A stretch of 64,000 nt of DNA. Source: Sulfurivirga caldicuralii (GTDB taxonomy: Bacteria > Pseudomonadota > Gammaproteobacteria > Thiomicrospirales > Thiomicrospiraceae). Below the pieces are notes generated by a model, which saw only the letters and a list, made by a program, of their open reading frames with translations, was not told where the DNA came from and searched no databases. The stretch covers positions 455,029-519,028 of the forward strand of contig NZ_FSRE01000002.1 of NCBI RefSeq assembly GCF_900141795.1, given 5' to 3'. The translations under genes were made by a program, and so were the position numbers. This document shows positions 51,725 through 62,198 of this stretch, in pieces. Within the stretch, counting starts at the first letter, position 1; each line of letters opens with the position of its first letter.

Positions 51725-52457
51725 GGTGTGCCAACTGCGAACGAAGCGCTTCGAGGTAGCCATCCAGCGCAGTGGCCAGATTGAGCGTCACTTCGCTGGC
51801 ATCCTGTGTCACGCGATAGTGATCGGATGGCAGTTCCGGATCTTCGTACAGGGTGCAATGATCCGCCAGAGGTCCCAGCAGCTCGGCGATGCGTGTTTGT
51901 GCCCCGGCCGGCACATAAATCTCCACGCCGGCGCGCTGCTGCTGCAGGGTATGCACCACCTTCTGCAGGGTCGTCCGCAGCCAGGTCTGCTCAAGCTGAG
52001 GATCACTCTGCAAGAAAGTGGCTACGCTGCGTGTGACCACCTCTGCAAGCGTATCGGCAAGGCGCTCATCCAGATCGGACAGCGGCTGGTTCAAGGCAGT
52101 CAACAGGGCTTCAGTCTCCCGCTGCCAGCTTGCCTGCTGCACAGCGGCTTCTTCCGCGGCCGCAGCCCGCCCTTGCGCATAGCCCTTTTCATAGCCAGCT
52201 TTCCGACCCGCCTCAAAACCGGCCCGGTAGCCTTCCTCCCGCGCTTTGCCCTTCAGCTGTGCCAATTCCTTGTCAAGGCGGGGCTTAAGTTCGGCGCGCA
52301 TCTGCTCAAGCAGCTGCGCGTCCAATTGAGCCTGAAGCCGGGCTTCGGTTTGTGCAAAACGCTCCAGACCCCAGTCTGCCTGATCCACCGGCTTGACGGC
52401 ATCAGCCGGTGCGCGCAGCGGTCGTGTTGGTTGAGGCTGTGGCTTCTTCAGCGTCAT
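51690..52457 (-). CDS. fliH: Flagellar assembly protein FliH
   Basis: Stator-like regulator of FliI. 255 aa. Pro-rich start, coiled-coil middle with spaced glycines (GYRAGFEAGRKAGYEKGYAQGR), the GxxxG pattern typical of FliH, and a C-terminal domain. Follows fliG without a gap. Confidence 0.92.
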   Translation of the reverse strand: MTLKKPQPQPTRPLRAPADAVKPVDQADWGLERFAQTEARLQAQLDAQLLEQMRAELKPRLDKELAQLKGKAREEGYRAGFEAGRKAGYEKGYAQGRAAAAEEAAVQQASWQRETEALLTALNQPLSDLDERLADTLAEVVTRSVATFLQSDPQLEQTWLRTTLQKVVHTLQQQRAGVEIYVPAGAQTRIAELLGPLADHCTLYEDPELPSDHYRVTQDASEVTLNLATALDGYLEALRSQLAHHVKDTVAHTAD

Positions 52458-53471
52458 TTACAGCATCTCCTCGCCGCCACCCGGCATGGTGATCTTGCCT
52501 TCGTCCGCGAGGCGACGAATCACCTGAATAATGGTGCGCTGGGCATCTTCCACCTCGCTGAGCTTGGCAGGCGGCGCATTTTCCAGGTCATCACGCATAA
52601 TATCGGCCTGGCGCTTGGACATGTTGTTGAGGAACTTGTTGCGCAATTCGTCGTCCGCCGCCTTGAGCGCCAGCACCAGCACATCGTTGGGAATTTCGGC
52701 CAGCGCGGTCTGAATGGCGCGGTCATCCAGCCCCTTGATGTCTTCAAAGGTAAACAGCTGATCCTGAATCTTCTGGGCAATGTCTTCGTGTTCGGAGGCC
52801 ACCTCTTCGAGAATTTCGATGCCGGTGCTGCCAAGCATGTTGATGATTTCCGCTGCCTGCTTGGTCCCCCCAATGGCTGCCAGCTTGCCTCCGCGCCCGT
52901 CCTTGGAAGCATTTTCAATCACATCGTTAAGGTCGAACAGCGCATTGGGCTGAACGGCCTCAAGCGTAGCGATGCGGTAGATGACCTCGGCATGGAACCG
53001 CTGCGGAATGCCCTTTAGCACTTCTGCTGCCTGATCCGGCTCGAAGTAGGAAAGAATCACGGCGATAACCTGCGGGTGCTCATTGCGCAACATATTGGCC
53101 ACTGTTGAGGGGTGCATCCACTTGAGGGCTTCCAGCCCCTTAAGCTGATCGGCCAGCATGTGTGCATCGAGGATGGCGCCTCCCTCGCCCAGGGCTTCAG
53201 CCATCAGCTCCTGCGCATATTCGCTCGGGTCAATGCCCAGCACGTCCTCACCCACTTCATCGAGGAACTCTTCAAAGACAGCCTTGATCTCTTCGCGGGT
53301 AATATTTTCCAGCTGCGCCATGGTGGTGCCGATCATCTGCACCTCGCGCGGGTTCATGTGCTTGAGCACCCGCGCGGCATTATCCTTGCCGATTGCGAGG
53401 AGGAAAATGGCCGCCTTGTCCAGTCCGGACAGGCCTTCTTCCAATTCTTCCGGCGCCAGTTCTTCGGCCAT
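52458..53471 (-). CDS. fliG: Flagellar motor switch protein FliG
   Basis: Rotor protein that contacts FliF and the stator. 337 aa: three armadillo-like domains, with AIFLLAIGKDNAARVLKHMNPREVQ at the N-terminus, the EHPQVIAVILS middle motif, and the charged C-terminal torque helix region including DDRAIQTALAEI and DELRNKFLNNMSKRQADIM. One bp from fliF. Confidence 0.96.
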   Translation of the reverse strand: MAEELAPEELEEGLSGLDKAAIFLLAIGKDNAARVLKHMNPREVQMIGTTMAQLENITREEIKAVFEEFLDEVGEDVLGIDPSEYAQELMAEALGEGGAILDAHMLADQLKGLEALKWMHPSTVANMLRNEHPQVIAVILSYFEPDQAAEVLKGIPQRFHAEVIYRIATLEAVQPNALFDLNDVIENASKDGRGGKLAAIGGTKQAAEIINMLGSTGIEILEEVASEHEDIAQKIQDQLFTFEDIKGLDDRAIQTALAEIPNDVLVLALKAADDELRNKFLNNMSKRQADIMRDDLENAPPAKLSEVEDAQRTIIQVIRRLADEGKITMPGGGEEML

Positions 53472-53472
53472 C

Positions 53473-55158
53473 TCAGTCCTCCTGCAGCCACTGTTTCAGG
53501 ATATGAGCCACGCCTTTCGGGTCGTTCTGCACGATGCTGCGCACTTTTTCCATCAGTTGCTGTTCTTCATCCGTACCGTGGGCAATCTCTTCCACGGTCT
53601 GTTCGACGCTTTCGTCAATCTGCTCCAGCGCCTTGTGAATTTCTTCAAGGTTTTCCAGCGTCTCTTCGGCTTCTTCAGCTTCCAGCTCTTCCGGATACTC
53701 GATCTGCAGGGTTTCATCCGGCTTAGTGAGATCCTTAATCATGGGTCGGATCACGCCGAAGAGGACGACCAGCACGCCCAGCACCGCCAGCCCCTGCTTG
53801 ACCAGGTCGATAAACCACGGCTCCTGCCAGATGGGAACCTCTTCCAGTGCTTCCTGTTTCACAAATGACGCATTAAGCACACTCAAGGTGTCCCCACGCG
53901 CCGGCTCCAGCGCCACGGCGTCACTGACCAGCTTCTTGAAGCGATCCAGCTCTTCTGGTGCCCAAGGCACGCGCTTCACTTCGCCGCTTTGTTCATCCAC
54001 CTGGGTCTTGTCATCCAGCACCACGGCGACGGAGAGACGGCGGATGGTGCCAATCTGGCTCTTGACATGGCTGACTGTGCGATCGATCTCATAGTTGCGC
54101 GTGGTTTTCTCCTTGAGGCGCTTCGCATTGGCTTCTGCGACATCCGTACCTGTATAGCCGGTTTCCGGTGCGATGCCGGCGCGGGGCGGCTGGTTGGTCA
54201 GCGCGCCCGGAATGCCTTGGGGCCCCTTGTCGCGATCCAGCTCCTTGATAACCTGCTCGGAACGAATCGCCATGGGGTCGGGTTCATAGTTCTCGCGTGT
54301 CTGTTCCTGTTGAGTGAAGTCGATATCCGCGGTCACCTGTGCGCGCACCCGCGATGCACCGCCGACCACCGGCGCCAGCACATCGATAATGCGCCGCGAC
54401 AGCGTCTGCTCCACGGTCCGGGTGTAATCCAGCTGCTTGAGACTGACGCGCATCTGCCCCGCCTGGTTGTCGGACAGCAGATTGCCGTACTGATCCACCA
54501 CGGTGACATTTTTCGGACTCAGGTTAGGCACGCTAGCGGCCACCAGATAGACGATGGCGTTGACCTGCTCGGGTGTCAGCTGACGCCCGGGACGCAGCCG
54601 CACCACCACGGAGGCCTTGGCCGGCTCCTGCTTGCGCACGAATACGGAACGCTTCGGCAGGCCCAGCATGACCTTGGCCGAAGCGATGGCATCGATCGAC
54701 TCAATGGAGCGGGCCAACTCGCCCTCTAGGGCGCGCTTGTATTGCGTGGTTTCACGAAATTGGGAAACGCCAAAGCCCTGATCCTTGTCCAGCAGCTGAT
54801 AGCCGGTTGGGGCGCTTTTGGGCAAGCCTGCAGCAGCCAGCTTGAGACGCAGCTTGTAAACCTCATCCTTCGGCACCAGCACCGCACCGCTGCTCGGATC
54901 GATCTTGTAGTCCACCTTGTTCTGCTCGAGATACTCGACCACAGTCTGCATCTCCTTGGCATCCATGCTGCCGAACAGCAGGGTGTAGTCACTCTTGCCG
55001 CTCCACAGCAGCAGACCGACGGTCATCGCCACCACCGCTGCAATGGAAACCAGCAGGCTGATCTGTTTGGCGACGGACAGAGATGAAAGACGCCCGATCA
55101 GCGTTCCCAGCGGATCGGGCGAGGCGGTCGTGGCTTGGACTTCAGGCTGTTCTGCCAT
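53473..55158 (-). CDS. fliF: Flagellar MS-ring protein FliF
   Basis: Builds the membrane MS ring. 561 aa: two transmembrane helices (about residues 32-50 and 443-462), ring-building motifs in the periplasm (QGFGVSQFRETTQYKRALEGEL), and a C-terminal FliG-binding tail. Downstream of fliE by 22 bp; probably transcribed from the fliE sigma-54 promoter. Confidence 0.96.
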   Translation of the reverse strand: MAEQPEVQATTASPDPLGTLIGRLSSLSVAKQISLLVSIAAVVAMTVGLLLWSGKSDYTLLFGSMDAKEMQTVVEYLEQNKVDYKIDPSSGAVLVPKDEVYKLRLKLAAAGLPKSAPTGYQLLDKDQGFGVSQFRETTQYKRALEGELARSIESIDAIASAKVMLGLPKRSVFVRKQEPAKASVVVRLRPGRQLTPEQVNAIVYLVAASVPNLSPKNVTVVDQYGNLLSDNQAGQMRVSLKQLDYTRTVEQTLSRRIIDVLAPVVGGASRVRAQVTADIDFTQQEQTRENYEPDPMAIRSEQVIKELDRDKGPQGIPGALTNQPPRAGIAPETGYTGTDVAEANAKRLKEKTTRNYEIDRTVSHVKSQIGTIRRLSVAVVLDDKTQVDEQSGEVKRVPWAPEELDRFKKLVSDAVALEPARGDTLSVLNASFVKQEALEEVPIWQEPWFIDLVKQGLAVLGVLVVLFGVIRPMIKDLTKPDETLQIEYPEELEAEEAEETLENLEEIHKALEQIDESVEQTVEEIAHGTDEEQQLMEKVRSIVQNDPKGVAHILKQWLQED

Positions 55159-55180
55159 TCAATGGTTTCCTGTAGGCCGA

Positions 55181-55513
55181 TCAGATCGGCATGTTCATCA
55201 CTTCCTTGTAGGCTTCCACAAGCTTGTTGCGCACCTGGGTCATTGCCTCAAAGGACAACGACGCCTTCTGCGCCTGCAGCATCACCTGCGAAAGCTCAAC
55301 GCCGGGCTCACCCAACTCGAAGGCCTGTTTCAGCTCGGAGGCCTTGTGCTGCTCGGCGTTGACGCCCTCAATGCCCTGCTTGAGCAGATCGGCAAAAGCT
55401 TCCGCACCCTGCGGTGCTTCAGTCTGCTGAACGGCATCCGGCTTGATCTGCTCGGCCTGAGCCGCAAGGGCGCGCATTTGCATCAACAGATTCTGGGTAT
55501 TGACTGGACTCAT
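55181..55513 (-). CDS. fliE: Flagellar hook-basal body protein FliE
   Basis: Small rod-junction protein. 110 aa, with conserved C-terminal block LSFEAMTQVRNKLVEAYKEVMNMPI and the VMLQAQKA segment. First gene of fliEFGHIJ, with a clear sigma-54 promoter upstream. Confidence 0.95.
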   Translation of the reverse strand: MSPVNTQNLLMQMRALAAQAEQIKPDAVQQTEAPQGAEAFADLLKQGIEGVNAEQHKASELKQAFELGEPGVELSQVMLQAQKASLSFEAMTQVRNKLVEAYKEVMNMPI

Positions 55514-55549
55514 GGTGCACTCTCAAGTTTTCTCTGTTACGGCCGTTAA

Positions 55550-55565
55550 AGCAAAGGTTGTGCCA
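55550..55565 (-). promoter_or_regulatory. Sigma-54 promoter of fliEFGHIJ
   Basis: Minus strand TGGCACAACCTTTGCT, a full match to TGGCAC-N5-TTGC, 37 bp before the fliE start and just after flrC. FlrC-dependence is expected from relatives. Confidence 0.85.
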
Positions 55566-55582
55566 CTGTCAAGATCCCAACA

Positions 55583-56955
<1,373 letters not shown>

Positions 56956-56959
<4 letters not shown>

Positions 56960-58116
56960 CCGTCTCGCTCACTCTGCTGCAATGGAAGTTTGATATAAAA
57001 GGTGCTGCCCTGCCCTTCTCGGGAGTGCACCCATACGGTGCCATTATGCGCTTCTACAACGGCGCGCACAACCGCCAGCCCAAGCCCCGTACCCTGGGCG
57101 CGACTGGTGAAAAAGGGTTCAAAGATGCGCTCTTGGTTTTCCTCTGGAATGCCGGGGCCATCATCGGTCACGCTCAGCATGACTGCCTGCTCCTGATCCC
57201 ACACATCGATCGACACGTGCACACCCTCCTTGCCGGCTTCCAGCGCATTGGCCCCCAGGTTGTGCAGGGCGGTCAACAGGGCTTCTTCATCGCCGACGAG
57301 ATGTGTGCGTTCGCTGTCATTGCGGATGGCCAGCGTACTGTGGGTGGCATCCAGTTGGGGCTTGAGTGCCTGCTGCAGTCGTGTCAACAGGGTTTCGATT
57401 TCAACCGGCTTGCTGGCGCTACGGCCGCCGCGGGCGTACTGGAGCATGTCGTTGACCAGCCCTTCTATATGGCGCAGACTGCCAAGGGAACGTTCCACAA
57501 AGCGCTGACGCTTGTCCGGGTCCATGTCGTTATTGAGCTGGCTCATGTACAGCAACGCGGTGGAAAGTGGTGTACGGATCTGATGCGCCAGTGAAGCAGC
57601 CATCTCCCCCATGGAGTTGAGGCGCTGATGGCGGCTGCGGTGCTGCTGAAGATGGTGCGCGGCGGTCACGTCCTGAATCAGCAGCAGACGTCCAGCGGGC
57701 TGATCCAGGGTGCGCGACGAGAGCTGATAGACGCGGCCATCATGGGTGATGAGTTCACCCACATCGGTCACATGCAGAAAGACGTTGCGCACCACCACTT
57801 CCCACAGGCGCCCCTGGGCATCCTTGCCCAGTATCGCCTCTGCAGCGGGGTTCATTTCCACAATTTCATCACGCGCGTTGAGCAGCAGCACACCCGCCGG
57901 GAGGAGATCGAGCAGGCGCTCCAGACGCTCGCTCAATTCACGACGTGCCTGGTTGGCCTCCGCCAGCTCGACCTGAACCGAGGCCAGCTGTTTCTGCAGG
58001 CCCTCGTAAGCCTGTGTCAGCTGCAGCGAGGTCTGATTGAACAGCGCAAAGGCTTCCTCCAGCTCACGGATGCGAGCCTGTTCATCACGAACGGCAGACG
58101 AAGTTTCAGAGGCCAT
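56956..58116 (-). CDS. flrB: Flagellar sensor kinase FlrB/FleS
   Basis: Cytosolic histidine kinase that phosphorylates FlrC. 386 aa: N-terminal coiled coil (about 10-60), PAS domain (about 65-150), HisKA with His178 ([13 protein letters not shown]), and HATPase with LGANALEAG and [18 protein letters not shown]. No membrane span is present. Starts 11 bp inside the fleQ-like gene. Confidence 0.92.
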
Positions 58117-59209
58117 ATTTCTTGATTTTCTCTACCAGCGTGGTGCGGTTCATCTTCAGCAGTTTGGCCGCCTGTGAAACATTGCCCTGGGTCGTTGCCA
58201 GGGCCTTCTGAATGAGTGTTTTCTCCATTTCCACCAGATAGGACTTCAAATCCAGCCCTGCGTTCAAATCGAGATTTTCGGGTTCTGTAAAAAGTCGGGG
58301 ACCCCCCTCTTGCGTATCGGCCTTTTGAGGGTCTGCTGTCGCCTGCTCTGCTGCATCGGCTTCCTCTTTCAAGGCGGTGTCCGTATCGGACGCTTCAAGG
58401 CCGGGCACTTCGGGTGGGTGCAGCAGCACCATTTCATCGCTCAATTCGATCTGGTACCTGGGGGGCAACTGGTCATAGCCCACCGTTTCGCCCGGATAGA
58501 GAATGGAAAGGCGCTCGGCCAGATTGCTTAATTCGCGCACATTGCCCGGCCAGGCGTAGTACTGCAGCGCACGCATGGCATCCTCATCCAGCGTGGGGGT
58601 TTCAAAGCCACGTGCCTCAATGCGGAAAAAAAGATGTTCCAGCAGCAGCGGAATGTCTTCCTTTCGCTCCCGCAGCGGCGGCACTTCGATGGGAAATACA
58701 TTGAGGCGATAAAACAGGTCTTCGCGAAACTCGCCTTCTTCAATGCGCTCTTCCAGATTCTGATGGGTGGCAGCGATCACGCGCACATCGCAGGTAATGC
58801 TCTTGTTGGAGCCAATGCGCTCGAAGGTGCGTTCCTGCAGCACTCGCAGCAATTTCACCTGCATGGGCAGTGGCATGTCACCGATTTCGTCCAGAAACAG
58901 CGTGCCCTTCTCAGCCATCTCGAAGCGGCCCTTGCGGGCGGTAATGGCACCGGTAAAGGCACCTTTTTCGTGACCGAACAGTTCAGATTCCAGCAGTTCA
59001 CCTGGAATGGCACCGCAATTAATGGGGACAAAGGGTTTTTCGCAGCGGTTGGAAGCGCGATGAATCGCCTGGGCGATTACTTCCTTGCCCGTACCGGATT
59101 CACCGAGAATAAGGACCGTGGCATCGGTGGGCGCCACTTGAAGAATGAGTTTTTTGACCCGCACCATGGCGGGGCTGCGACCAATCAAACTGTCCAGAGC
59201 AGGATGCAT
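58106..59209 (-). CDS. flrA: FleQ/FlrA-like master flagellar regulator lacking the N-terminal domain
   Basis: Sigma-54 activator, 367 aa (FleQ is about 490). The frame begins directly with the AAA+ lead-in [18 protein letters not shown]. Walker A GESGTGKE (36-43), GAFTGA, and a close match to FleQ through [27 protein letters not shown]; a C-terminal Fis helix-turn-helix ends it. An in-frame stop 22-24 bp upstream proves there is no fused FleQ/receiver domain. The c-di-GMP LFRS motif of FleQ reads ALDS here. An acidic linker (about 265-325) contains the dispersed element copy F. Named flrA by position. Confidence 0.88.
   Translation of the reverse strand: MHPALDSLIGRSPAMVRVKKLILQVAPTDATVLILGESGTGKEVIAQAIHRASNRCEKPFVPINCGAIPGELLESELFGHEKGAFTGAITARKGRFEMAEKGTLFLDEIGDMPLPMQVKLLRVLQERTFERIGSNKSITCDVRVIAATHQNLEERIEEGEFREDLFYRLNVFPIEVPPLRERKEDIPLLLEHLFFRIEARGFETPTLDEDAMRALQYYAWPGNVRELSNLAERLSILYPGETVGYDQLPPRYQIELSDEMVLLHPPEVPGLEASDTDTALKEEADAAEQATADPQKADTQEGGPRLFTEPENLDLNAGLDLKSYLVEMEKTLIQKALATTQGNVSQAAKLLKMNRTTLVEKIKKYGL
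58289..58307 (-). repeat. Dispersed GGGGGTCCCCGAC element, copy F (in fleQ-like gene)
   Basis: AAAAAGTCGGGGACCCCCC on plus. Relative to its host gene it is inverted compared with copies B-E: it is read as GGPRLF, in the acidic linker near residue 301. It lacks the second A/T half. Confidence 0.8.
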
Positions 59210-59212
59210 AAA

Positions 59213-59241
59213 AAATGGCCTGAAATGATTTCAGGCCATTT
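59213..59241 (-). terminator. Terminator-like hairpin upstream of the fleQ-like gene
   Basis: Perfect 13-bp stem AAATGGCCTGAAA/TTTCAGGCCATTT with a 3-nt loop, followed on the minus strand by a U6 run that touches the fleQ-like ATG. It can end the fliD-fliS-fliT transcript. Confidence 0.75.
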
Positions 59242-59267
59242 ATACAGACGCAAAAGCCAAATGTCAA
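59239..59267 (-). promoter_or_regulatory. Consensus sigma-70 promoter of the fleQ-like gene
   Basis: Minus strand TTGACA (59262-59267), 17-bp spacer, TATAAA (59239-59244). It predicts a start near 59232, within the hairpin and only about 23 nt before the ATG. Confidence 0.85.
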
Positions 59268-59277
59268 AATTTTGGCA

Positions 59278-59583
59278 TTAAGATTCGGCACGTAAATAGG
59301 TGCGTGTTTTCTGCAGCCCGGCCAACTGTTGCTGATGTTCGCGGGACAGGGCCTGCATGGCAGCCTCAAGCAGCTGTGTTTTCTGCTGCACATCTTCCAG
59401 CAGGCGCATCAGCTTTTCCAACACATCATCCCGTTCCATTTCCGCCTCCATTGTCTGAATGCAGGACGCCACTTCGTGCTGCCAGCGCGCCTGAAGGTAC
59501 TGGAGCTGATCCCACGCCCTCTTTTGAATGGCCTGTTCCATCAGTGCAGAAAGATTCAGGCAGGTGAGATAACAGTTGCTCAT
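59278..59583 (-). CDS. Small flagellar protein, FliT-like by position
   Basis: 101 aa (MSNCYLTCLNLSALMEQA start; longer frames reach into fliS). It is predicted almost wholly helical with Leu/Gln-rich heptads (LEDVQQKTQLLEAAMQALSREHQQQLAGL). No motif identifies it firmly. Following fliD-fliS by 1 bp, it occupies the position and size of the FliD/FliC chaperone FliT, so that role is inferred. Confidence 0.55.
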   Translation of the reverse strand: MSNCYLTCLNLSALMEQAIQKRAWDQLQYLQARWQHEVASCIQTMEAEMERDDVLEKLMRLLEDVQQKTQLLEAAMQALSREHQQQLAGLQKTRTYLRAES

Positions 59584-59584
59584 G

Positions 59585-60022
59585 TCAGCCGGCTTCTGCG
59601 CGCAACTTCTCCAGCGCCCCATCATCCAGTACACGGTATTTTTCGGGCATATTGTCCCAGCCATCCTTGAGCGTGCTCAGCAGCTCCACGATGACATCGT
59701 ATTTTTCCGGACTGGAGGTTTTGCTGGCTTCCAGTGCGTGGCGCAGTATAAAGTCGTACAGTGCGTCCAGCTGCTGGGCCAGCTCCCCTCCCTTGCCATG
59801 ATCAAGACTGGCGCGCAGGCTGCTGACAATATCCATCAGCTTGCCGGTATTCAGCGCCCGCGGCTCGATCTGTTTCTTTTCAGCAGCAATTTTTGCCAGT
59901 CGTGCATGGCGGATGGCCGCCTCATACAGCAAGGATACCCGCTTGTGCGGCGTGGCACTGAAGACCAGACTCTCTACGTCCGTGTTCTTGTACTGCTGCA
60001 GGATTTTCTGTTTGTTGTACAT
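59585..60022 (-). CDS. fliS: Flagellin export chaperone FliS
   Basis: Binds the C-terminus of flagellin before export. 145 aa, all-helical: YNKQKILQQYKNTDVE at the N-terminus and LLYEAAIRHARLA, the conserved helix region. Downstream of fliD by 28 bp, with AGGGAG before the ATG. Confidence 0.92.
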   Translation of the reverse strand: MYNKQKILQQYKNTDVESLVFSATPHKRVSLLYEAAIRHARLAKIAAEKKQIEPRALNTGKLMDIVSSLRASLDHGKGGELAQQLDALYDFILRHALEASKTSSPEKYDVIVELLSTLKDGWDNMPEKYRVLDDGALEKLRAEAG

Positions 60023-60050
60023 CCCTGTTCTCCCTTGTGCGGTCTGTTAA

Positions 60051-62081
60051 TTACTGATCATTCTTGGGCTGTAGGGCCGCCAGCTGAGCGGCCAGCGAGG
60101 CCTGAGTCTGCTTCATGCTGCTGAGCACCGACTGCAGCTGTCCAAACTGAATACGATATTTGAGCTCCAGGCGCTCATAACGAGCATCGATCTTTTCCTG
60201 CTGCTCGGCATATTCCTGCTCTTTCTTGTGCAGGTTGTCCAGCTTCTGACCGACCACGCCGTCGCTGCTCATCCATTGCTTGAACTGCGTCACCATCTGA
60301 TCAGCTATGCCTCGCTGAAAGGTAATGGTACCGCGCGAACCGGTGGCCGAGCCGTCAATGGTAAGCTCCAGCCCCTTGGGCAGACCGTCCAGCGCATAGT
60401 CGCTGACTTTTACAGTTTTGCCCTGTCCGGTAAAGGTGTAGGAGTTGCCCGTGACAGGGTCCGTAATCTGACCGCCCACATCCTGACCGGTGGCACTGCT
60501 GCCGCTGGTCCAGCCCACCACACCACTGTCCAGCAGCGTGCCGGCGTCCAGCGAGATTTTGGAAGCACTGCCATATTTTTCGGACAGAATGACAAACGCA
60601 TCATTGGTGCCATCGTAGCGAACCTGCACCTTGCTGCCCTTGGCGGCCACATTGGCATCATTGTTAATGGCATTCTGAATCAGGCTGGCCAGCTGGTCCT
60701 TGCTGTAGGTGCCGGCAGCCAGATTGAGCACAGCGGTCTGGGTGCCGTCCACAGTCACCTGTAGGGTATTGTTGGTGCCATCCAGCGTAATGTTAGCGCC
60801 CGCACCCGTCCCCAGATTTGCACCTGTCAAGGTTGCCTGCTGCGCCGCCTGGGATACAAACAGGTCCCAGGTTCCTTCCGGCGTCTTGTCGTTGGAGCCC
60901 ACATACTGAACCAGAGGATCCGTCGCGTCCAGACTGGCAGCAAACAGCTTGCCCACAGCTTCAGGATTGGCACTCAAGGCCTGATCCAGCTTGGCTGCAT
61001 CAAATTCCAGCGTGCCATCCCGGTTGGTGAGAATGCCCAGATCGGCCAGACTACTGAATGGCCCACTGCCCGAAATGGGCTGCGCGATCATATTGCGCAC
61101 CTGATCCTTGAGCATGCGCAGGGTAGAATCGCCTTTCAATGCGCCCGATGTGGGATCTTCTTCGCTGGGCGTGTTGTCATAGGAGCTCAATATCTTGAAC
61201 ACGTCCTGCAGGCTGTTGTAGAGATCGACAAAATCCTGCACCGCCTGTTTGGCGCCGGACGTGTCCGATGCCACGGTGAGCGTCTTGACCTGCCCGGGCG
61301 CGGCCGATTTGAGATTGAGGCGTACGCCATCAATGACGTCCTCTACCACATTGGTGCTGCGGGTAATGGTGAGGCCATTGACGTTAATCTGCGCATCCTG
61401 GGCAGCAACAGTTTCCAGCATGTTTGCATTGATAAGCTGAGACAGACCGACCGCATCGGTATTGTTGCCATCGCTATCCGTAACGGAAATATTGATCGCA
61501 TTGGCTGCACCGGAATTACTGGCAGTGAACATCAACTTGTAGCCGCTTCCGGTATTCACAATCGTGGCTGAAACGCCAATATTGGCGCTATTTACGGCCG
61601 AACGAATGCCCTCAAGGGTATTGTTGCTGCTGTCAATGGTAATGTCGTGCTGCACGCCGGCTACGGTGATACTCAATGTGCCCTCGCCGACCACATCGGC
61701 TGTGGAGGAAAAGTCCGTATTGGTCGCCAAGGTATGGTGCGTCGCCAACTGCTGTACCTCGACCTGATAGGTCCCCGGCACCAGCTTGCCAGTGGCTTCA
61801 GCGCTGATAACACTCTCGTCCGATGATGAGATGGTCTTCTTATTGAAGGTATCCAGCGACAGCAGCGACTGCACCTGACTGTTGAAACCGTTAAGCGCCT
61901 GGTTGAGCAGGTCATAGCCGCTCAGTTTGTAGTTGAGCTTCTGCTGTTTGGTTTCCAGATTAGTGCGCTGCGCCGCCACGTCGGCATTCGCCAGCACCTG
62001 CGCCATGGTTTTCACGTCAAACTGACTGGCGCCCATGCTGTTCAGCAGTGCAAGTCCGATATCACTGGTTCCACTTGCCAT
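60051..62081 (-). CDS. fliD: Flagellar filament capping protein FliD
   Basis: Caps the growing filament and folds flagellin. 676 aa, longer than E. coli FliD (468), the extra length being Thr/Ser/Asn/Gly-rich surface repeats in the middle. Conserved N-terminal D0 (DVKTMAQVLANADVAAQRTN, QVLANADV...) and C-terminal coiled coil, KEQEYAEQQEKIDARYERLELKYRIQF. Likely read from tandem sigma-54 and sigma-28 sites upstream. Confidence 0.92.
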   Translation of the reverse strand: MASGTSDIGLALLNSMGASQFDVKTMAQVLANADVAAQRTNLETKQQKLNYKLSGYDLLNQALNGFNSQVQSLLSLDTFNKKTISSSDESVISAEATGKLVPGTYQVEVQQLATHHTLATNTDFSSTADVVGEGTLSITVAGVQHDITIDSSNNTLEGIRSAVNSANIGVSATIVNTGSGYKLMFTASNSGAANAINISVTDSDGNNTDAVGLSQLINANMLETVAAQDAQINVNGLTITRSTNVVEDVIDGVRLNLKSAAPGQVKTLTVASDTSGAKQAVQDFVDLYNSLQDVFKILSSYDNTPSEEDPTSGALKGDSTLRMLKDQVRNMIAQPISGSGPFSSLADLGILTNRDGTLEFDAAKLDQALSANPEAVGKLFAASLDATDPLVQYVGSNDKTPEGTWDLFVSQAAQQATLTGANLGTGAGANITLDGTNNTLQVTVDGTQTAVLNLAAGTYSKDQLASLIQNAINNDANVAAKGSKVQVRYDGTNDAFVILSEKYGSASKISLDAGTLLDSGVVGWTSGSSATGQDVGGQITDPVTGNSYTFTGQGKTVKVSDYALDGLPKGLELTIDGSATGSRGTITFQRGIADQMVTQFKQWMSSDGVVGQKLDNLHKKEQEYAEQQEKIDARYERLELKYRIQFGQLQSVLSSMKQTQASLAAQLAALQPKNDQ

Positions 62082-62130
62082 GGGGTAATTCCTTTACTCT
62101 GGTCGCTGTGTATGTCTCTTTATACTGACT

Positions 62131-62157
62131 TTATCGACAGCAACAGCAATAAGTTGA
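62131..62157 (-). promoter_or_regulatory. Possible sigma-28 promoter of fliD
   Basis: Minus strand TCAA-N15-GTCGATAA; each half differs from TAAA-N15-GCCGATAA by one base. Confidence 0.5.
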
Positions 62158-62181
62158 GGTGTTTCCTGCCGCAGCGGGCTT

Positions 62182-62197
62182 AGCAAGATATGCGCCA
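62182..62197 (-). promoter_or_regulatory. Sigma-54 promoter of fliD
   Basis: Minus strand TGGCGCATATCTTGCT, GG and GC 10 bp apart, directly after the flaG stop and about 100 bp before the fliD ATG. Confidence 0.75.
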
Positions 62198-62198
62198 C

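Noticed and set aside
51069..53018. 649-codon plus-strand frame opposite fliG, fliH and fliI
   Set aside because: Spans three certain genes on the other strand and has no signal, domain or ribosome site.
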